From contig CAYRKQ010000015.1 in assembly GCA_964424985.1 (NCBI GenBank), positions 1-25,463 of the forward strand: DNA of 25,463 nucleotides. Direction: 5' to 3'. The translations under genes and the position numbers were made by a program. The notes beneath the pieces were generated by a model. The model was not told the origin of the DNA. It made no database searches and was given only the letters and a program-made list of their open reading frames with translations. Source of the DNA: CAYRKQ01 sp964424985. GTDB lineage: Bacteria; Patescibacteriota; Saccharimonadia; Saccharimonadales; UBA7683. Below, one piece after another: positions 7,614 to 15,458 of this stretch. Every line of letters begins with the position of its first letter. Within the stretch, counting starts at the first letter, position 1.

Positions 7614-8045
7614 ATGGCTATAAAGACTGCTCTTGCCACCGCCCACCCGTTTGAAGGATTGCATCTGCGGGTGGCTCAAGAATATCAGCGTGACCGGCTC
7701 GGTATGAGTAAAACCGAAAAAAGACAGGCGGTCACCTCTCTTTTTCTTGCATCGTACTTCGCGGCATGTGGTTTTGATGGCGAGCCACTGATGACGCCTC
7801 AAGAGGCGTTTTCTGAAGCTATGGCTCACGTGGGCATCGCCGTTGACTCAACAAAACATGCGCCCAGCCTGGAAGCTGCGGCCTCTTCTGCAGTCCGCTA
7901 TGGGTTTGATGTTGATGGTGAGGCTGTCTCGGCCATAGATCTGTATAGGCAGCCTCGCTTTGGCTCAACCGAAGAAAGATGTAGTGTAATTGCTCAGAAG
8001 ATACTGGCGCGTTCAGATATCTTAACTGAAATTCCTAGATACTGA
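7614..8045 (+). CDS. Conserved-looking small soluble protein, unknown function
   Basis: A 143-residue protein with no membrane segment, signal peptide or motif I recognise. The sequence is helix-prone and alanine-rich, with stretches such as LHLRVAQEYQRDRLGMSKTE and TPQEAFSEAMAHVGIAV. It follows uvrA by 7 nt but has its own extended -10 box, so it need not depend on read-through. Its TGA stop at 8043-8045 directly abuts the stop of the convergent dedA-like gene. Codon use is like that of its neighbours, which supports a real gene. Confidence 0.6.
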   Translation: MAIKTALATAHPFEGLHLRVAQEYQRDRLGMSKTEKRQAVTSLFLASYFAACGFDGEPLMTPQEAFSEAMAHVGIAVDSTKHAPSLEAAASSAVRYGFDVDGEAVSAIDLYRQPRFGSTEERCSVIAQKILARSDILTEIPRY

Positions 8046-8711
8046 CTACTCGTTTTCAGAGCGGCGGACAATTTCGCGAATCTTCTTCATAGTCACCGCT
8101 GGGAGTTTCTTCACTCGTTGGCGATTTTCGTGCTCTTTCAAGAAGTGGTAGAAGGCGGGGATGAGGCTAATAAAGACCACTAATAAGATGGCAACTTCGA
8201 GATAGTTTTCTATACCTGGCACAGAGCGCCCCAAGAAATAACCGGCATAGGTGAGACCGAACGTCCACAGTGCCCCGCCAATAATGTTGTAGGAGAGGAA
8301 TGTGCGGTAATGCATGCTGCCGAGCCCGGCCACGATGGGGGCAAAGGTACGAACGATTGGCACGAACCGGGCAATAATAATTGTTTTTTTACCGTGTTCT
8401 TGATAAAACGCCTCAGCTTGGGCGATGTACTTCTTTTTAAAAATCTTACCATCTGGTTTTTTCAGTAGCCTCGGTCCCATTCGTTGCCCGAACGTATACC
8501 CAACGCTATCGCCAACGACTGCTGCAATAAAACAAGTGATAGCTAAAAAGTGAATGTCCAATATACCCTGGCTGGCTAAGAATCCTGCGGTGAAGAGGAG
8601 GCTATCGCCAGGTAAAAAGAACCCTATGAGCAGCCCGCTTTCAGCAAATATAATTGCTGCAACGGCTAAAACACCAGCGCGAGCAATATTTTCAGGTGAG
8701 ATGACAGACAT
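8046..8711 (-). CDS. DedA-family membrane protein
   Basis: A 221-residue member of the DedA/SNARE-associated family, polytopic proteins that include undecaprenyl-phosphate and phospholipid translocases. Hallmarks are FAESGLLIGFFLPGDSLLF near the N-terminus and the conserved ARFVPIVRTFAPIVAGLG with its prolines and arginines, followed by helix-rich segments to the C-terminus. The basic C-terminal tail would be cytoplasmic. The ATG at 8711 is preferred to 8741: a minus-strand TACAAT box lies 7 nt before it, and family alignments begin near here. A role in recycling the cell-wall lipid carrier is plausible but inferred from family only. Confidence 0.88.
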   Translation of the reverse strand: MSVISPENIARAGVLAVAAIIFAESGLLIGFFLPGDSLLFTAGFLASQGILDIHFLAITCFIAAVVGDSVGYTFGQRMGPRLLKKPDGKIFKKKYIAQAEAFYQEHGKKTIIIARFVPIVRTFAPIVAGLGSMHYRTFLSYNIIGGALWTFGLTYAGYFLGRSVPGIENYLEVAILLVVFISLIPAFYHFLKEHENRQRVKKLPAVTMKKIREIVRRSENE

Positions 8712-8718
8712 TACTTCT

Positions 8719-8724
8719 ATTGTA
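8719..8724 (-). promoter_or_regulatory. -10 box giving a leaderless dedA-like transcript
   Basis: Minus-strand TACAAT with 7 nt to the ATG at 8711. No ribosome site is visible. The box lies about 30 nt from the divergent L25 promoter. Confidence 0.45.
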
Positions 8725-8750
8725 GCAAGTTTTAGCATCATCTGTATATC

Positions 8751-8759
8751 TGTTATAAT
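8751..8759 (+). promoter_or_regulatory. Extended -10 promoter for ribosomal protein L25
   Basis: TGTTATAAT is an extended -10. Transcription would begin near 8767, downstream of an ATG at 8762, so translation must use the ATG at 8795. That start has GAGGAG at 8778-8783. Confidence 0.6.
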
Positions 8760-8794
8760 AAATGGATACTATAAAACGAGGAGCACAGATACAG

Positions 8795-9505
8795 ATGAGT
8801 CAGGATGTACAACTACAAGCAGAAAAACGAGAAGCGACCGGTAAGCGAGCCGCTGCCCAGTTACGCCAATCAGGAAAAGTACCAGCGGTGGTGCAAGAAC
8901 ACAGCAAGCCTTCAGAGCATATTTTGCTTGACGGACTTGCCATAATTAAGGCCTACCAGCAAGTAGGCAAAAGCCAGCCGATTGATTTGACAGTGGGTGA
9001 TAGTAAAAAACTGGTACTTATTAAAGAAATTGAATTTGTTCCTTTGAAGCCCCGTATTCAACATGTGGTTTTTCAGGCCTTGAAACAAGACGAAGTGGTT
9101 GACGCTGACATCCCGGTTCACGTTACTGGCGATATTCCAGCTGAAAATAACCGTCTTGCTGTGCTGCATACGCTTGAAACAGTAGCAGTGCGTGCCTTGC
9201 CGCGTGCCCTGCCAGAATCAATTGAAATTTCAGGTGAGACACTGGTGGAAGTGAATGACCGTATTAATGTTGGTGATCTGAAACTGCCTGAAGGTGTTGA
9301 GTTGGTTGAGCTCCTCGCTATTGGTGACGATGAAGAAAAACGTGAAGAATTCTTAAGCCAGCCGATTGCGCTCGTGAAAGAGCCACTGGCCGAACCTGAA
9401 CCAGAAGAGACCGTGGCTGAAGAGGGCGCCGAAGGTGAAGTACCAAGCGAACACGGTGCTGCTGATGAGGGCGCTGCTGCATCTTCTGAAGAAAAATCAG
9501 AGTAA
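8795..9505 (+). CDS. rplY: Large-subunit ribosomal protein bL25 (Ctc/TL5 form)
   Basis: A 236-residue L25 of the long Ctc type. The N-terminal 5S rRNA-binding domain begins with LQAEKREATGKRAAAQLRQ, the usual opening of this family. A second TL5-like domain follows at about residues 95-185. The tail (last 45 or so residues) is almost entirely Glu, Ala, Pro and Ser and is very acidic, a variable feature of the long form. The start at 8795 is set by the GAGGAG site and by the promoter position. The gene is followed by the hairpin-repeat cluster and then a terminator-like hairpin at 9817. Confidence 0.93.
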   Translation: MSQDVQLQAEKREATGKRAAAQLRQSGKVPAVVQEHSKPSEHILLDGLAIIKAYQQVGKSQPIDLTVGDSKKLVLIKEIEFVPLKPRIQHVVFQALKQDEVVDADIPVHVTGDIPAENNRLAVLHTLETVAVRALPRALPESIEISGETLVEVNDRINVGDLKLPEGVELVELLAIGDDEEKREEFLSQPIALVKEPLAEPEPEETVAEEGAEGEVPSEHGAADEGAAASSEEKSE

Positions 9506-9521
9506 TATCTTTCTCGTTGTC

Positions 9522-9542
9522 ATTCTCAGCTTGACTGAGAAT
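9522..9542. repeat. Hairpin repeat, GTC-ATTC...GAAT-CC family
   Basis: ATTCTCAG, a 5-nt loop and CTGAGAAT form a perfect 8-bp stem. GTC stands before it and CCA after it. The same frame of constant ends and variable inner arms is seen at 9563-9582 and, inverted, at 17352-17372 inside uvrC. Confidence 0.8.
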
Positions 9543-9562
9543 CCAACTCGATTATGTCCGTC

Positions 9563-9582
9563 ATTCCTGCGGAGGCAGGAAT
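9563..9582. repeat. Hairpin repeat, GTC-ATTC...GAAT-CC family
   Basis: ATTCCTGC, a 4-nt loop and GCAGGAAT form a perfect 8-bp stem, again with GTC before and CCA after. It lies 20 nt beyond the first copy, in the same orientation. Confidence 0.8.
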
Positions 9583-9627
9583 CCAGTACTTAGTTTTTGA
9601 AGCGAAGCTTCTCAACTTTCCCACATC

Positions 9628-9645
9628 ACTTTTGCTGCCAAAAGT
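9628..9645. repeat. Short perfect hairpin
   Basis: ACTTTTG, CTGC loop, CAAAAGT: a 7-bp stem. It resembles a widely seen intergenic motif, but I cannot name a family. Confidence 0.6.
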
Positions 9646-9722
9646 AACATAAAAGCACCAACCAGTGTCTAAAAACACGATGATACAGCCCAGCCTTCAC
9701 TCTCTGGTGCCTGCGGAATCCT

Positions 9723-9782
9723 CCTACGCTAAAGCTTCGGAAGGACAGGCTCACTCCTTGTGCGCCGAAGCTTTAGCGTAGG
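9723..9782. repeat. 18-bp perfect inverted repeat
   Basis: CCTACGCTAAAGCTTCGG (9723-9740) is repeated exactly, inverted, at 9765-9782, with 24 nt between. Each arm also contains a self-complementary AAGCTT. The core resembles the CTTCGGCGGG part of the insertion in sbcB. Confidence 0.85.
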
Positions 9783-9816
9783 TGTATCGGTTTTTAGGTG
9801 GTTGGGAGGAACCTGG

Positions 9817-9841
9817 CTGAGCCTGGGGGCTCAGGATTTTT
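9817..9841 (+). terminator. Terminator-like hairpin downstream of L25
   Basis: CTGAGCC, TGGG loop, GGCTCAG (9817-9834) is followed by GA and five T. It fits an intrinsic terminator on the plus strand, although it sits 312 nt after the L25 stop. It lies just before the stop of the convergent exporter gene. Confidence 0.55.
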
Positions 9842-9842
9842 G

Positions 9843-11627
9843 TTAGTCTTCGAGGAAGCCGCCGGATTGGTGGCTCCAGAGTCGGGCGTAGGTGCCATTT
9901 AAGTGGAGGAGTTCTTTGTGGGTGCCTTGTTCGACAATCTTACCTTCATCTAACACGACAATGCGATCCATTTTTTGAATGGTTGAAAGACGGTGAGCGA
10001 TGACGATGGCGGTGCGGTTTTGCATTAATCTCCACAGCGCTTCTTGAATCAAGCTTTCGCTTTCGGAATCAAGGGCAGATGTAGCCTCATCTAAGACTAG
10101 AATGGGGGCATTTTTAAGCATTGCCCGGGCAATTGCCACTCGTTGCCGTTGACCGCCGGAAAGCTTCACACCTCGTTCGCCAACTAAGGTTTTGTATCCT
10201 TCCGGCAGAGTGACTATAAAGTCGTGGGCATTGGCAAGTTTGGCTACGCCTTCAATTTCTTGCTGCGTGGCTTCGGGGTTGCCGTAGGCAATATTTTCAG
10301 CCAGCGAACGGTGAAAGAGCAGGGGCTCTTGTGGAACGTAGGCAATATGAGAACGCAAATCTTTCTGCGAAATGTTGGTTATATCTTGTCCGTCAATGGC
10401 AATGGTGCCTTTTTCTATATCTGAAAAGCGCAGTAAAAGCTTCGTAAGACTCGTCTTGCCTGAACCGGAATGTCCCACCAAGCCAATTTTTTCACCTTGC
10501 TTAATTTTAAGATCAAACTTTTTAAACAGCGCGTCTGCAGATTCACCGTGGGTGAATGTCACGTCTTTCATTTCAATTGAGCCACGATTAATACGAAACA
10601 CCTCAGGGCTGTCAGGGTCTTTCACCAACGGTTCGATGTCTAGTATTTCGGTCATGTCAGTGGCGTCGCCAAAGGCGCGGTTGAGGTTGCGCATCACACG
10701 GCTCGATTCCCATAAACGCCGACCCATTTGCATAGTGTAGCTCACGGTTAAGAACAAGGCACCGGCCGGACTGTTAAATACCGTAATGGCAACGATTCCA
10801 GACACAAAGGCTGAAATATTGATGAGGCTGGTGATGCTATGACTCATTAAATCGTTCACCATGGCCTTATAGAGCAGTCGCCAGTAGTGTCTGTTTGTCT
10901 CGTCGGCCTGTTTAGTGAACAGGGCTTTTTCATAATTTTCACTGGCAAACGCGCTCACGGCTGAAACGTTGGTAATCATGTCAGCCAGTTTTGCGGTTCG
11001 CTGGCTTTCGCTGGCGGCAAGTGCTCTATCGTAAGGCATTGTTTTTTTATTGCGCCACAGAGCCTGCCACAAGAAGATGAGGCTCAGTACAAAGAATATA
11101 CCAGCGTAGAGCGGCGAGTTAAATGTCAAAATAATTAACGAGGCAAAATAGGCGGTGAGGCCAGTAGTGATACTCCACGTAAACTCGTCCATAGTTCGTT
11201 CGTAGGCCCCTAAGAACTTATTAGTTTGCGACACCAGGGCACCACCAAAACGGTTAGCGTGAAAACTAGCATCAAGGCGTTGCAAGTGATCAAAAATATG
11301 AATTGCAAAATCGCGGATAGTGGGGATCTCATATTTCCATACCAGCCAAACTTGCACCCGCCACAGCGCAATTGCCGCGAGCGTGAGTCCGAGGTAGATC
11401 CACAGGTAAGGGGTAAATTCAGATAGATGTAAAGGCAGTCTATTGTCAGAATTATACTGCAATATATTAAAGGCCTTGGCTATCACCATTGGTGGAATAA
11501 TTTCGGCTACCAGCGTTGCCAAAACTGCGCCCAGTGTTCCGCCAAAAAAATAAAAGCGTCGCCCAGGCTCTACCGTAAAGCGCCAAAAAAGTCTCAATGT
11601 TTTAGAAGTGGTTGTCGGTTTTTTCAT
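9843..11627 (-). CDS. ABC exporter, fused membrane and ATPase domains (MsbA/multidrug type)
   Basis: A 594-residue half-transporter that would work as a homodimer. Residues of about 20-320 carry the six-helix type-IV exporter membrane domain. The ATPase domain follows with Walker A GLVGHSGSGKTSL, the Q-loop near YVPQEPLLF, signature LSGGQRQRVAIARA, Walker B ILVLDEATSALDSE and the H-loop IVIAHRLSTI. All are intact. The substrate is not evident; lipids, peptides or drugs are the usual ones. The ATG at 11627 has GGGAGGT just upstream. A promoter at 11785-11813 gives an mRNA leader of about 150 nt containing a small frame and an 8-bp stem. Confidence 0.93.
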   Translation of the reverse strand: MKKPTTTSKTLRLFWRFTVEPGRRFYFFGGTLGAVLATLVAEIIPPMVIAKAFNILQYNSDNRLPLHLSEFTPYLWIYLGLTLAAIALWRVQVWLVWKYEIPTIRDFAIHIFDHLQRLDASFHANRFGGALVSQTNKFLGAYERTMDEFTWSITTGLTAYFASLIILTFNSPLYAGIFFVLSLIFLWQALWRNKKTMPYDRALAASESQRTAKLADMITNVSAVSAFASENYEKALFTKQADETNRHYWRLLYKAMVNDLMSHSITSLINISAFVSGIVAITVFNSPAGALFLTVSYTMQMGRRLWESSRVMRNLNRAFGDATDMTEILDIEPLVKDPDSPEVFRINRGSIEMKDVTFTHGESADALFKKFDLKIKQGEKIGLVGHSGSGKTSLTKLLLRFSDIEKGTIAIDGQDITNISQKDLRSHIAYVPQEPLLFHRSLAENIAYGNPEATQQEIEGVAKLANAHDFIVTLPEGYKTLVGERGVKLSGGQRQRVAIARAMLKNAPILVLDEATSALDSESESLIQEALWRLMQNRTAIVIAHRLSTIQKMDRIVVLDEGKIVEQGTHKELLHLNGTYARLWSHQSGGFLED

Positions 11628-11686
11628 GCGACCTCCCGTCGCTGTATAAAATTAAAAAAGTTTTGAAGTAGTTTTTGAAACGGGGG

Positions 11687-11743
11687 CTAGTAAGCCACAA
11701 GGGCAGTAGCGCCAGTTTTTTTGATTGGTGTGAATATCGCCAT
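11687..11743 (-). CDS. Possible 18-residue leader peptide before the ABC exporter
   Basis: A tiny frame, ATG at 11743 and TAG at 11687-11689, encodes MAIFTPIKKTGATALVAY. AAGGG lies about 9 nt upstream as a possible ribosome site. It sits in the long leader of the exporter mRNA. The 8-bp inverted repeat AAGGGCAG/CTGCCCTT (11699-11706 and 11749-11756) spans its beginning and middle, so translation of the frame would open or close that stem. This could be chance; a frame this short proves nothing alone. Confidence 0.25.
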   Translation of the reverse strand: MAIFTPIKKTGATALVAY

Positions 11744-11784
11744 TTTGTCTGCCCTTTCCGTTATTTTAATATTACTAACATTAC

Positions 11785-11813
11785 ATTATATCACACCTGT
11801 CAATGATTCTGAA
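11785..11813 (-). promoter_or_regulatory. Promoter of the ABC exporter
   Basis: On the minus strand TTCAGA (11808-11813) and TATAAT (11785-11790) are 17 nt apart, with an extended TGA before the -10. It overlaps the divergent trhO promoter region. Inverted arms CACACCT (11792-11798) and AGGTGTG (11823-11829) frame the shared region and could bind one regulator. Confidence 0.5.
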
Positions 11814-11827
11814 GAATAACAGAGGTG

Positions 11828-11836
11828 TGGTAGAAT
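11828..11836 (+). promoter_or_regulatory. Extended -10 of trhO
   Basis: TGGTAGAAT is an extended -10. The first in-frame ATG (11835) overlaps it, so translation should begin at the ATG of 11841 or 11844, on a leaderless message. Confidence 0.5.
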
Positions 11837-11840
11837 GAAT

Positions 11841-12746
11841 ATGATGAAAAAAGCGCTTGATCCACAACAGAAGGTTACTTTGTATTATAAGTTTGTCCCG
11901 GTGACTGACCCAGCAATTACCATGCGGTGGCAGCGTGAACTATGTCAGCGGCTTATGCTGAAAGGGAGAATTATTGTTTCCAAGCACGGCATAAATGGAA
12001 CGCTGGGCGGCAAAATTGAAAATCTGCGAGAATATAAACGTGAAATGAACCGCTCAGTTCTTTTTAAAGACATTATGTATAAGTGGTCAGATGGTGATGG
12101 CCGTGAGTTCCCTCGTCTCTCGGTTAAAGTAAAAGATGAGCTGGTGGCGTTTCGGGCTGGTGACGAACTAGAGGTTAATGAAAAAGGCGTGGTAGGTGGT
12201 GGCAAGCACTTAAAACCTGAGGCGCTCCACCGACTGCTTGAAGAACGTGGTGACGAGGTGATCTTTTTTGATGGCCGAAATTCATACGAAGCTGCCGTAG
12301 GAAAGTTTAAAGATGCGGTGATTCCAGAGGTTAAAACGACGCCCGATTTTCTGAAAGAGCTGGAAGATCCAAAGTACGACGCTATTAAAGAGCGGCCAAT
12401 TGTTACCTATTGTACCGGCGGTATTCGCTGCGAGATCCTCTCAGTGTTAATGAAGAACCGTGGTTTTAAAGAGGTGTACCAGATTGACGGTGGCATTGTA
12501 AAATACGGTGAAAAGTATGGCGATGGCGGGTTATGGGAAGGCAATCTATACATCTTTGATGGGCGTATGAATCACGCATTTTCTTCAAACGCTAAAGATA
12601 TTGGCCAGTGCAGTTACTGCCATGAAAATACCAGTCGTTTTGTAAACTGTGCAAACAAACAGTGTAATCAACTTATTTTAGTTTGCGAAAACTGCTCCCA
12701 AAAAACGTACTGTCCAAACTGTGTAAAAGTTACCATAAACGCTTGA
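11841..12746 (+). CDS. trhO: tRNA uridine(34) hydroxylase, rhodanese family (YceA/TrhO)
   Basis: About 301 residues matching TrhO (UPF0176), which makes 5-hydroxyuridine at tRNA position 34 with oxygen. An N-terminal acylphosphatase-like domain is followed by a rhodanese domain with the active-site loop CTGGIRCE, the exact TrhO signature. The C-terminus carries several CxxC pairs (CSYC, CENC, CPNC), likely a zinc-binding tail. The start is taken at 11841 because the upstream ATG lies in the -10 box; 11844 is equally possible. It is divergent from the ABC exporter and ends shortly before the surface operon. Confidence 0.92.
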   Translation: MMKKALDPQQKVTLYYKFVPVTDPAITMRWQRELCQRLMLKGRIIVSKHGINGTLGGKIENLREYKREMNRSVLFKDIMYKWSDGDGREFPRLSVKVKDELVAFRAGDELEVNEKGVVGGGKHLKPEALHRLLEERGDEVIFFDGRNSYEAAVGKFKDAVIPEVKTTPDFLKELEDPKYDAIKERPIVTYCTGGIRCEILSVLMKNRGFKEVYQIDGGIVKYGEKYGDGGLWEGNLYIFDGRMNHAFSSNAKDIGQCSYCHENTSRFVNCANKQCNQLILVCENCSQKTYCPNCVKVTINA

Positions 12747-12771
12747 CACTTGTGGTAAGCGTTAGTACAAT
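12743..12771 (+). promoter_or_regulatory. Strong promoter of the surface/sortase operon, with overlapping inverted repeat
   Basis: TTGACA (12743-12748) and TACAAT (12766-12771) are separated by exactly 17 nt. The inverted arms AACGCTT (12738-12744) and AAGCGTT (12757-12763) overlap the -35 and spacer, as an operator would. The leader is about 42 nt, with AAAAGGA at 12807-12813 before the ATG. Confidence 0.7.
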
Positions 12772-12819
12772 CAGATCAGATTTAACAAAATCAAAACACT
12801 AAAAACAAAAGGAACAGAT

Positions 12820-14316
12820 ATGAACATAGTTAAGCGAATCGCTTACGCAGCAAGTACAATCGTTTTTTCCGCTGCATCTTTACTAGTATATGCACCAAGC
12901 ACATCAGCCAATAGTTACTTTGGCGGCAACTGGAAGCTCGTATTCTATAGTCAAACTGCGGAGGATGATGAAAATCCGAATACTGATGTCGACACCCAAG
13001 AGCTATTTTCCATAAATGCTAATGGCACCGGCTTGGAGCAGGTGACCAGTAATGACGTTCCTGATGCTAACCCTCAGTGGAGTCCCAGTACGTCTGCGAG
13101 AAGAATTGCTTTTGACAGGTATGTTGACGGAGATCAGCTAAGAGACATCTACATACAAAATATCAATGCTGATGGAACGCCAAGTGGTTCTGCGGTAGCG
13201 CTTTCTGGCGGTGCCAGCGAGGAAGGCAGCAATGAATACGATCCAAGCTGGAACCCTACAGGTGATAAAATTGCGTATCATAGTGGCGTAGATGACAGTG
13301 TAGCGCTGTTCACTATTAATGTGAGTGGCACCACTGGTACGGGCAATAACCAGGTAACTGATCCAGATGCTCGGGGTACTGCCTACGAAACTACTAACGA
13401 CATTGATACCGATGAACAAAGAGTAAGCGTAAGAGATACTGAGCCTACCTGGGATCGTAATGGGGACTGGCTCACATTTACGCGGACATTCTATACGTAT
13501 GACTTAAACGGAGGTGATCCGGATACACTTGATAGCACGGAACGAGTGGTGGCGATTGTACCGTTTGATGGTGACGAATCTGACGTTATTGAACTAAGTG
13601 GCACTACTAGCGGCGGAAGCCCACAATGGTCGCCAATAGCTAATAAAATTGTCTACCAACATAGCGGTAATATCATTGAGCGTGACTTAAAATCAACCAT
13701 ATCTACTCCTGGTGATGACACGACCAGCACGCTTGTTGACGCATCTTATAATGTTTTCGCGCCCACCTACTCGCCCGACGGTAAGTTCGTTGCAGCTTCC
13801 GGTGGCTTTGGTTATGCAATATATAATTATGCCAACGGCGAAGAAGTAGTTAATGTACAGGCAGATAGTCTTGATCTTGGCGAAAATGCTAACGGTGTTC
13901 ATGAACTTGATTGGGCAAGAACAGCAGCCCCTGGTAATTCGGTGCATGAATGTACCATCTATGTAAACGAAACCTGTAAAGATGGTGACTTTAAACCGCA
14001 AATTCCGGATGCCTGTGTTCCAAATAGCGGCGCAAATCTCACCAAAACTCCCTCCAACGGTGCGGCAAGTTACAGTAACGGAAACTTCACCTATAAGCCA
14101 AAGAAGGACTACGTTGGCGAAGACCAGTACGTGTATCGATACACCGATGAAAACATGAATGCTATCACCTGTACGGTTAACATCACCGTGCTGCCAAGAG
14201 CCCCCGATACCGGTGGCGCTGGAAGCAGCAAAGGGTTCATGATTGGTTCAATTCTTGCCGCAGGCGCACTCAGTTCAGCCTATGTATATAAAAAGAAGAG
14301 GTTTGCCCGAAGATAA
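12820..14316 (+). CDS. Sortase-anchored surface protein with TolB-like beta-propeller
   Basis: A 498-residue secreted protein. Residues 1-30 form a signal peptide (KR, then a hydrophobic stretch, ending STSA). Six PD40/TolB-type propeller motifs follow, near residues 84 (NPQWSP), 141 (DPSWNPTGDKIAY), 208, 267 (SPQWSP), 314 (APTYSPDGK) and 363. A small Ig-like or tandem-95-type domain covers about 390-457 (FTYKPKKDYVGEDQYVYRYT). The C-terminus is a sorting signal: APDTG at 461-465, a hydrophobic segment, then KKKRFARR. Four cysteines (378, 386, 399, 451) lie outside the propeller and may pair. A likely role is adhesion or host contact; the ligand is unknown. The sortase gene follows by 47 nt. 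Confidence 0.85.
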   Translation: MNIVKRIAYAASTIVFSAASLLVYAPSTSANSYFGGNWKLVFYSQTAEDDENPNTDVDTQELFSINANGTGLEQVTSNDVPDANPQWSPSTSARRIAFDRYVDGDQLRDIYIQNINADGTPSGSAVALSGGASEEGSNEYDPSWNPTGDKIAYHSGVDDSVALFTINVSGTTGTGNNQVTDPDARGTAYETTNDIDTDEQRVSVRDTEPTWDRNGDWLTFTRTFYTYDLNGGDPDTLDSTERVVAIVPFDGDESDVIELSGTTSGGSPQWSPIANKIVYQHSGNIIERDLKSTISTPGDDTTSTLVDASYNVFAPTYSPDGKFVAASGGFGYAIYNYANGEEVVNVQADSLDLGENANGVHELDWARTAAPGNSVHECTIYVNETCKDGDFKPQIPDACVPNSGANLTKTPSNGAASYSNGNFTYKPKKDYVGEDQYVYRYTDENMNAITCTVNITVLPRAPDTGGAGSSKGFMIGSILAAGALSSAYVYKKKRFARR

Positions 14317-14363
14317 TAAGCAAAACAATCCGTTTCACTAAATAAAACCAAAACTAAAATAAA

Positions 14364-15434
14364 ATGAACACCGCTACACTTACCACCACCTTTACGCCTG
14401 CTCGAGGGAAATCACGAGCTGAGAATCGACGTGTCTACCTGGACACCTACGCTAAACGCCGAAGTGTCGAAGCAGCTCAGCCAGCGGCTCAACACCCCGA
14501 GCGTTCCCAGATGGCCGCTGCAAGTATTCCGATGCAGATGGAAGTACCGTATGTGCAAACAGTTCCTCTGCCTAAAGCCCCTTCTCCAGCGACCCTCAAG
14601 GCACTTTCGCGACGGGCAATTACGCTTTCTCGAGCACGGAATGTTCTTTCACATCAGACAAGCCCTGCTGCCTACACACAAGCGCCTGCGGTTCAAACAC
14701 CTTCTCCGAGCGAACAGAAACTAGAAGCAAATCTTGAAGCGCTTTATAAGCCTAGTCTGACCGAGCAGCTTCTTAAATCTAATTCACAGTCGGCTAGCCA
14801 TGTGCGAACAGTAGTACTTAGTGCGCTTACCTGCGGTATTGTCTCCCTTTCATTATTTGCATTCTTGACCAGAGTTGATTCGCAACCCGTGGTGGCGCAA
14901 CCCATAGGTGCAGCTATTATTGAAGTTGAAGCACCCGTAACACAAACAGGCCCGCGTGGTCGCTCAGCTCCTGCGGTGAGCTCCTACGTCGCTAGTAAGC
15001 CGACCGATCCAGTCAAGATTGTTATTAGCAGCATTGGCGTCAATGCTCAAGTGCAAGGTCTGGGCGTGAATGCCAGTGGTCAAATTGCTGTTCCGAAAGC
15101 CTATGGCTTAGTTGGCTGGTACAACAAAGGTAAGACGGTTGGTGAAGCCGGGCCAACAGTGTTAGTGGGTCACTATGCGGGCGGTTACGGCGCCGTCTTT
15201 GATAAGCTCGGCTCTACTAAAAACGGCGATCTTATCACGGTCACGACCAAAGAGGGCAAAAGCTACACTTACAAGATCACTAAAAAAGTAGAATACCAAA
15301 AAGATAAAGTACCAATGCAATCTGTCTTTAAAAGTGGCAATGAATCACGTCTCGAAATCATCACCTGTCAAGGCGCCTGGCAGGGCAACACCTACGACAA
15401 CCGCCTCGTAGTAACTGCCGAACTCGTTAAATAA
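14364..15434 (+). CDS. Sortase with long cytoplasmic N-terminus
   Basis: A 356-residue transpeptidase that would cut the sorting signal of surface proteins and join them to the cell wall. The sortase domain spans about 215-356. Catalytic residues are all seen: His270 in LVGHYAG, Cys335 in IITCQG and Arg347 in DNRLVV. It resembles class D/E/F enzymes more than class A. A single membrane helix is at about 148-168. The 147 residues before it are rich in Ala, Pro, Ser and Arg and look disordered, far longer than usual. The upstream gene encodes a probable substrate. No clear ribosome site precedes the ATG at 14364, so coupling to the upstream gene is possible. Confidence 0.92.
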   Translation: MNTATLTTTFTPARGKSRAENRRVYLDTYAKRRSVEAAQPAAQHPERSQMAAASIPMQMEVPYVQTVPLPKAPSPATLKALSRRAITLSRARNVLSHQTSPAAYTQAPAVQTPSPSEQKLEANLEALYKPSLTEQLLKSNSQSASHVRTVVLSALTCGIVSLSLFAFLTRVDSQPVVAQPIGAAIIEVEAPVTQTGPRGRSAPAVSSYVASKPTDPVKIVISSIGVNAQVQGLGVNASGQIAVPKAYGLVGWYNKGKTVGEAGPTVLVGHYAGGYGAVFDKLGSTKNGDLITVTTKEGKSYTYKITKKVEYQKDKVPMQSVFKSGNESRLEIITCQGAWQGNTYDNRLVVTAELVK

Positions 15435-15458
15435 AAAGGATAAAGCTAGGAGAAAAAT

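Larger units (their letters stand above)
9506..9842. other. 337-bp gene-free interval filled with hairpin repeats
   Basis: This stretch lies between the convergent L25 and ABC exporter genes. It contains no believable coding frame. It holds at least four separate hairpins (9522-9542, 9563-9582, 9628-9645, 9723-9782) and a terminator-like hairpin at 9817. No transposase or other mobile-element gene accompanies them. Confidence 0.8.

Noticed and set aside
8762..8794. Upstream ATG for ribosomal protein L25
   Set aside because: It lies only 2 nt after the -10 box and therefore before the expected RNA start. The ATG at 8795 has GAGGAG and matches the usual L25 N-terminus.
9506..9842. CRISPR array or insertion sequence
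   Set aside because: The repeats are unlike each other, unevenly spaced and hairpin-shaped, without spacers of constant length, cas genes or a transposase.
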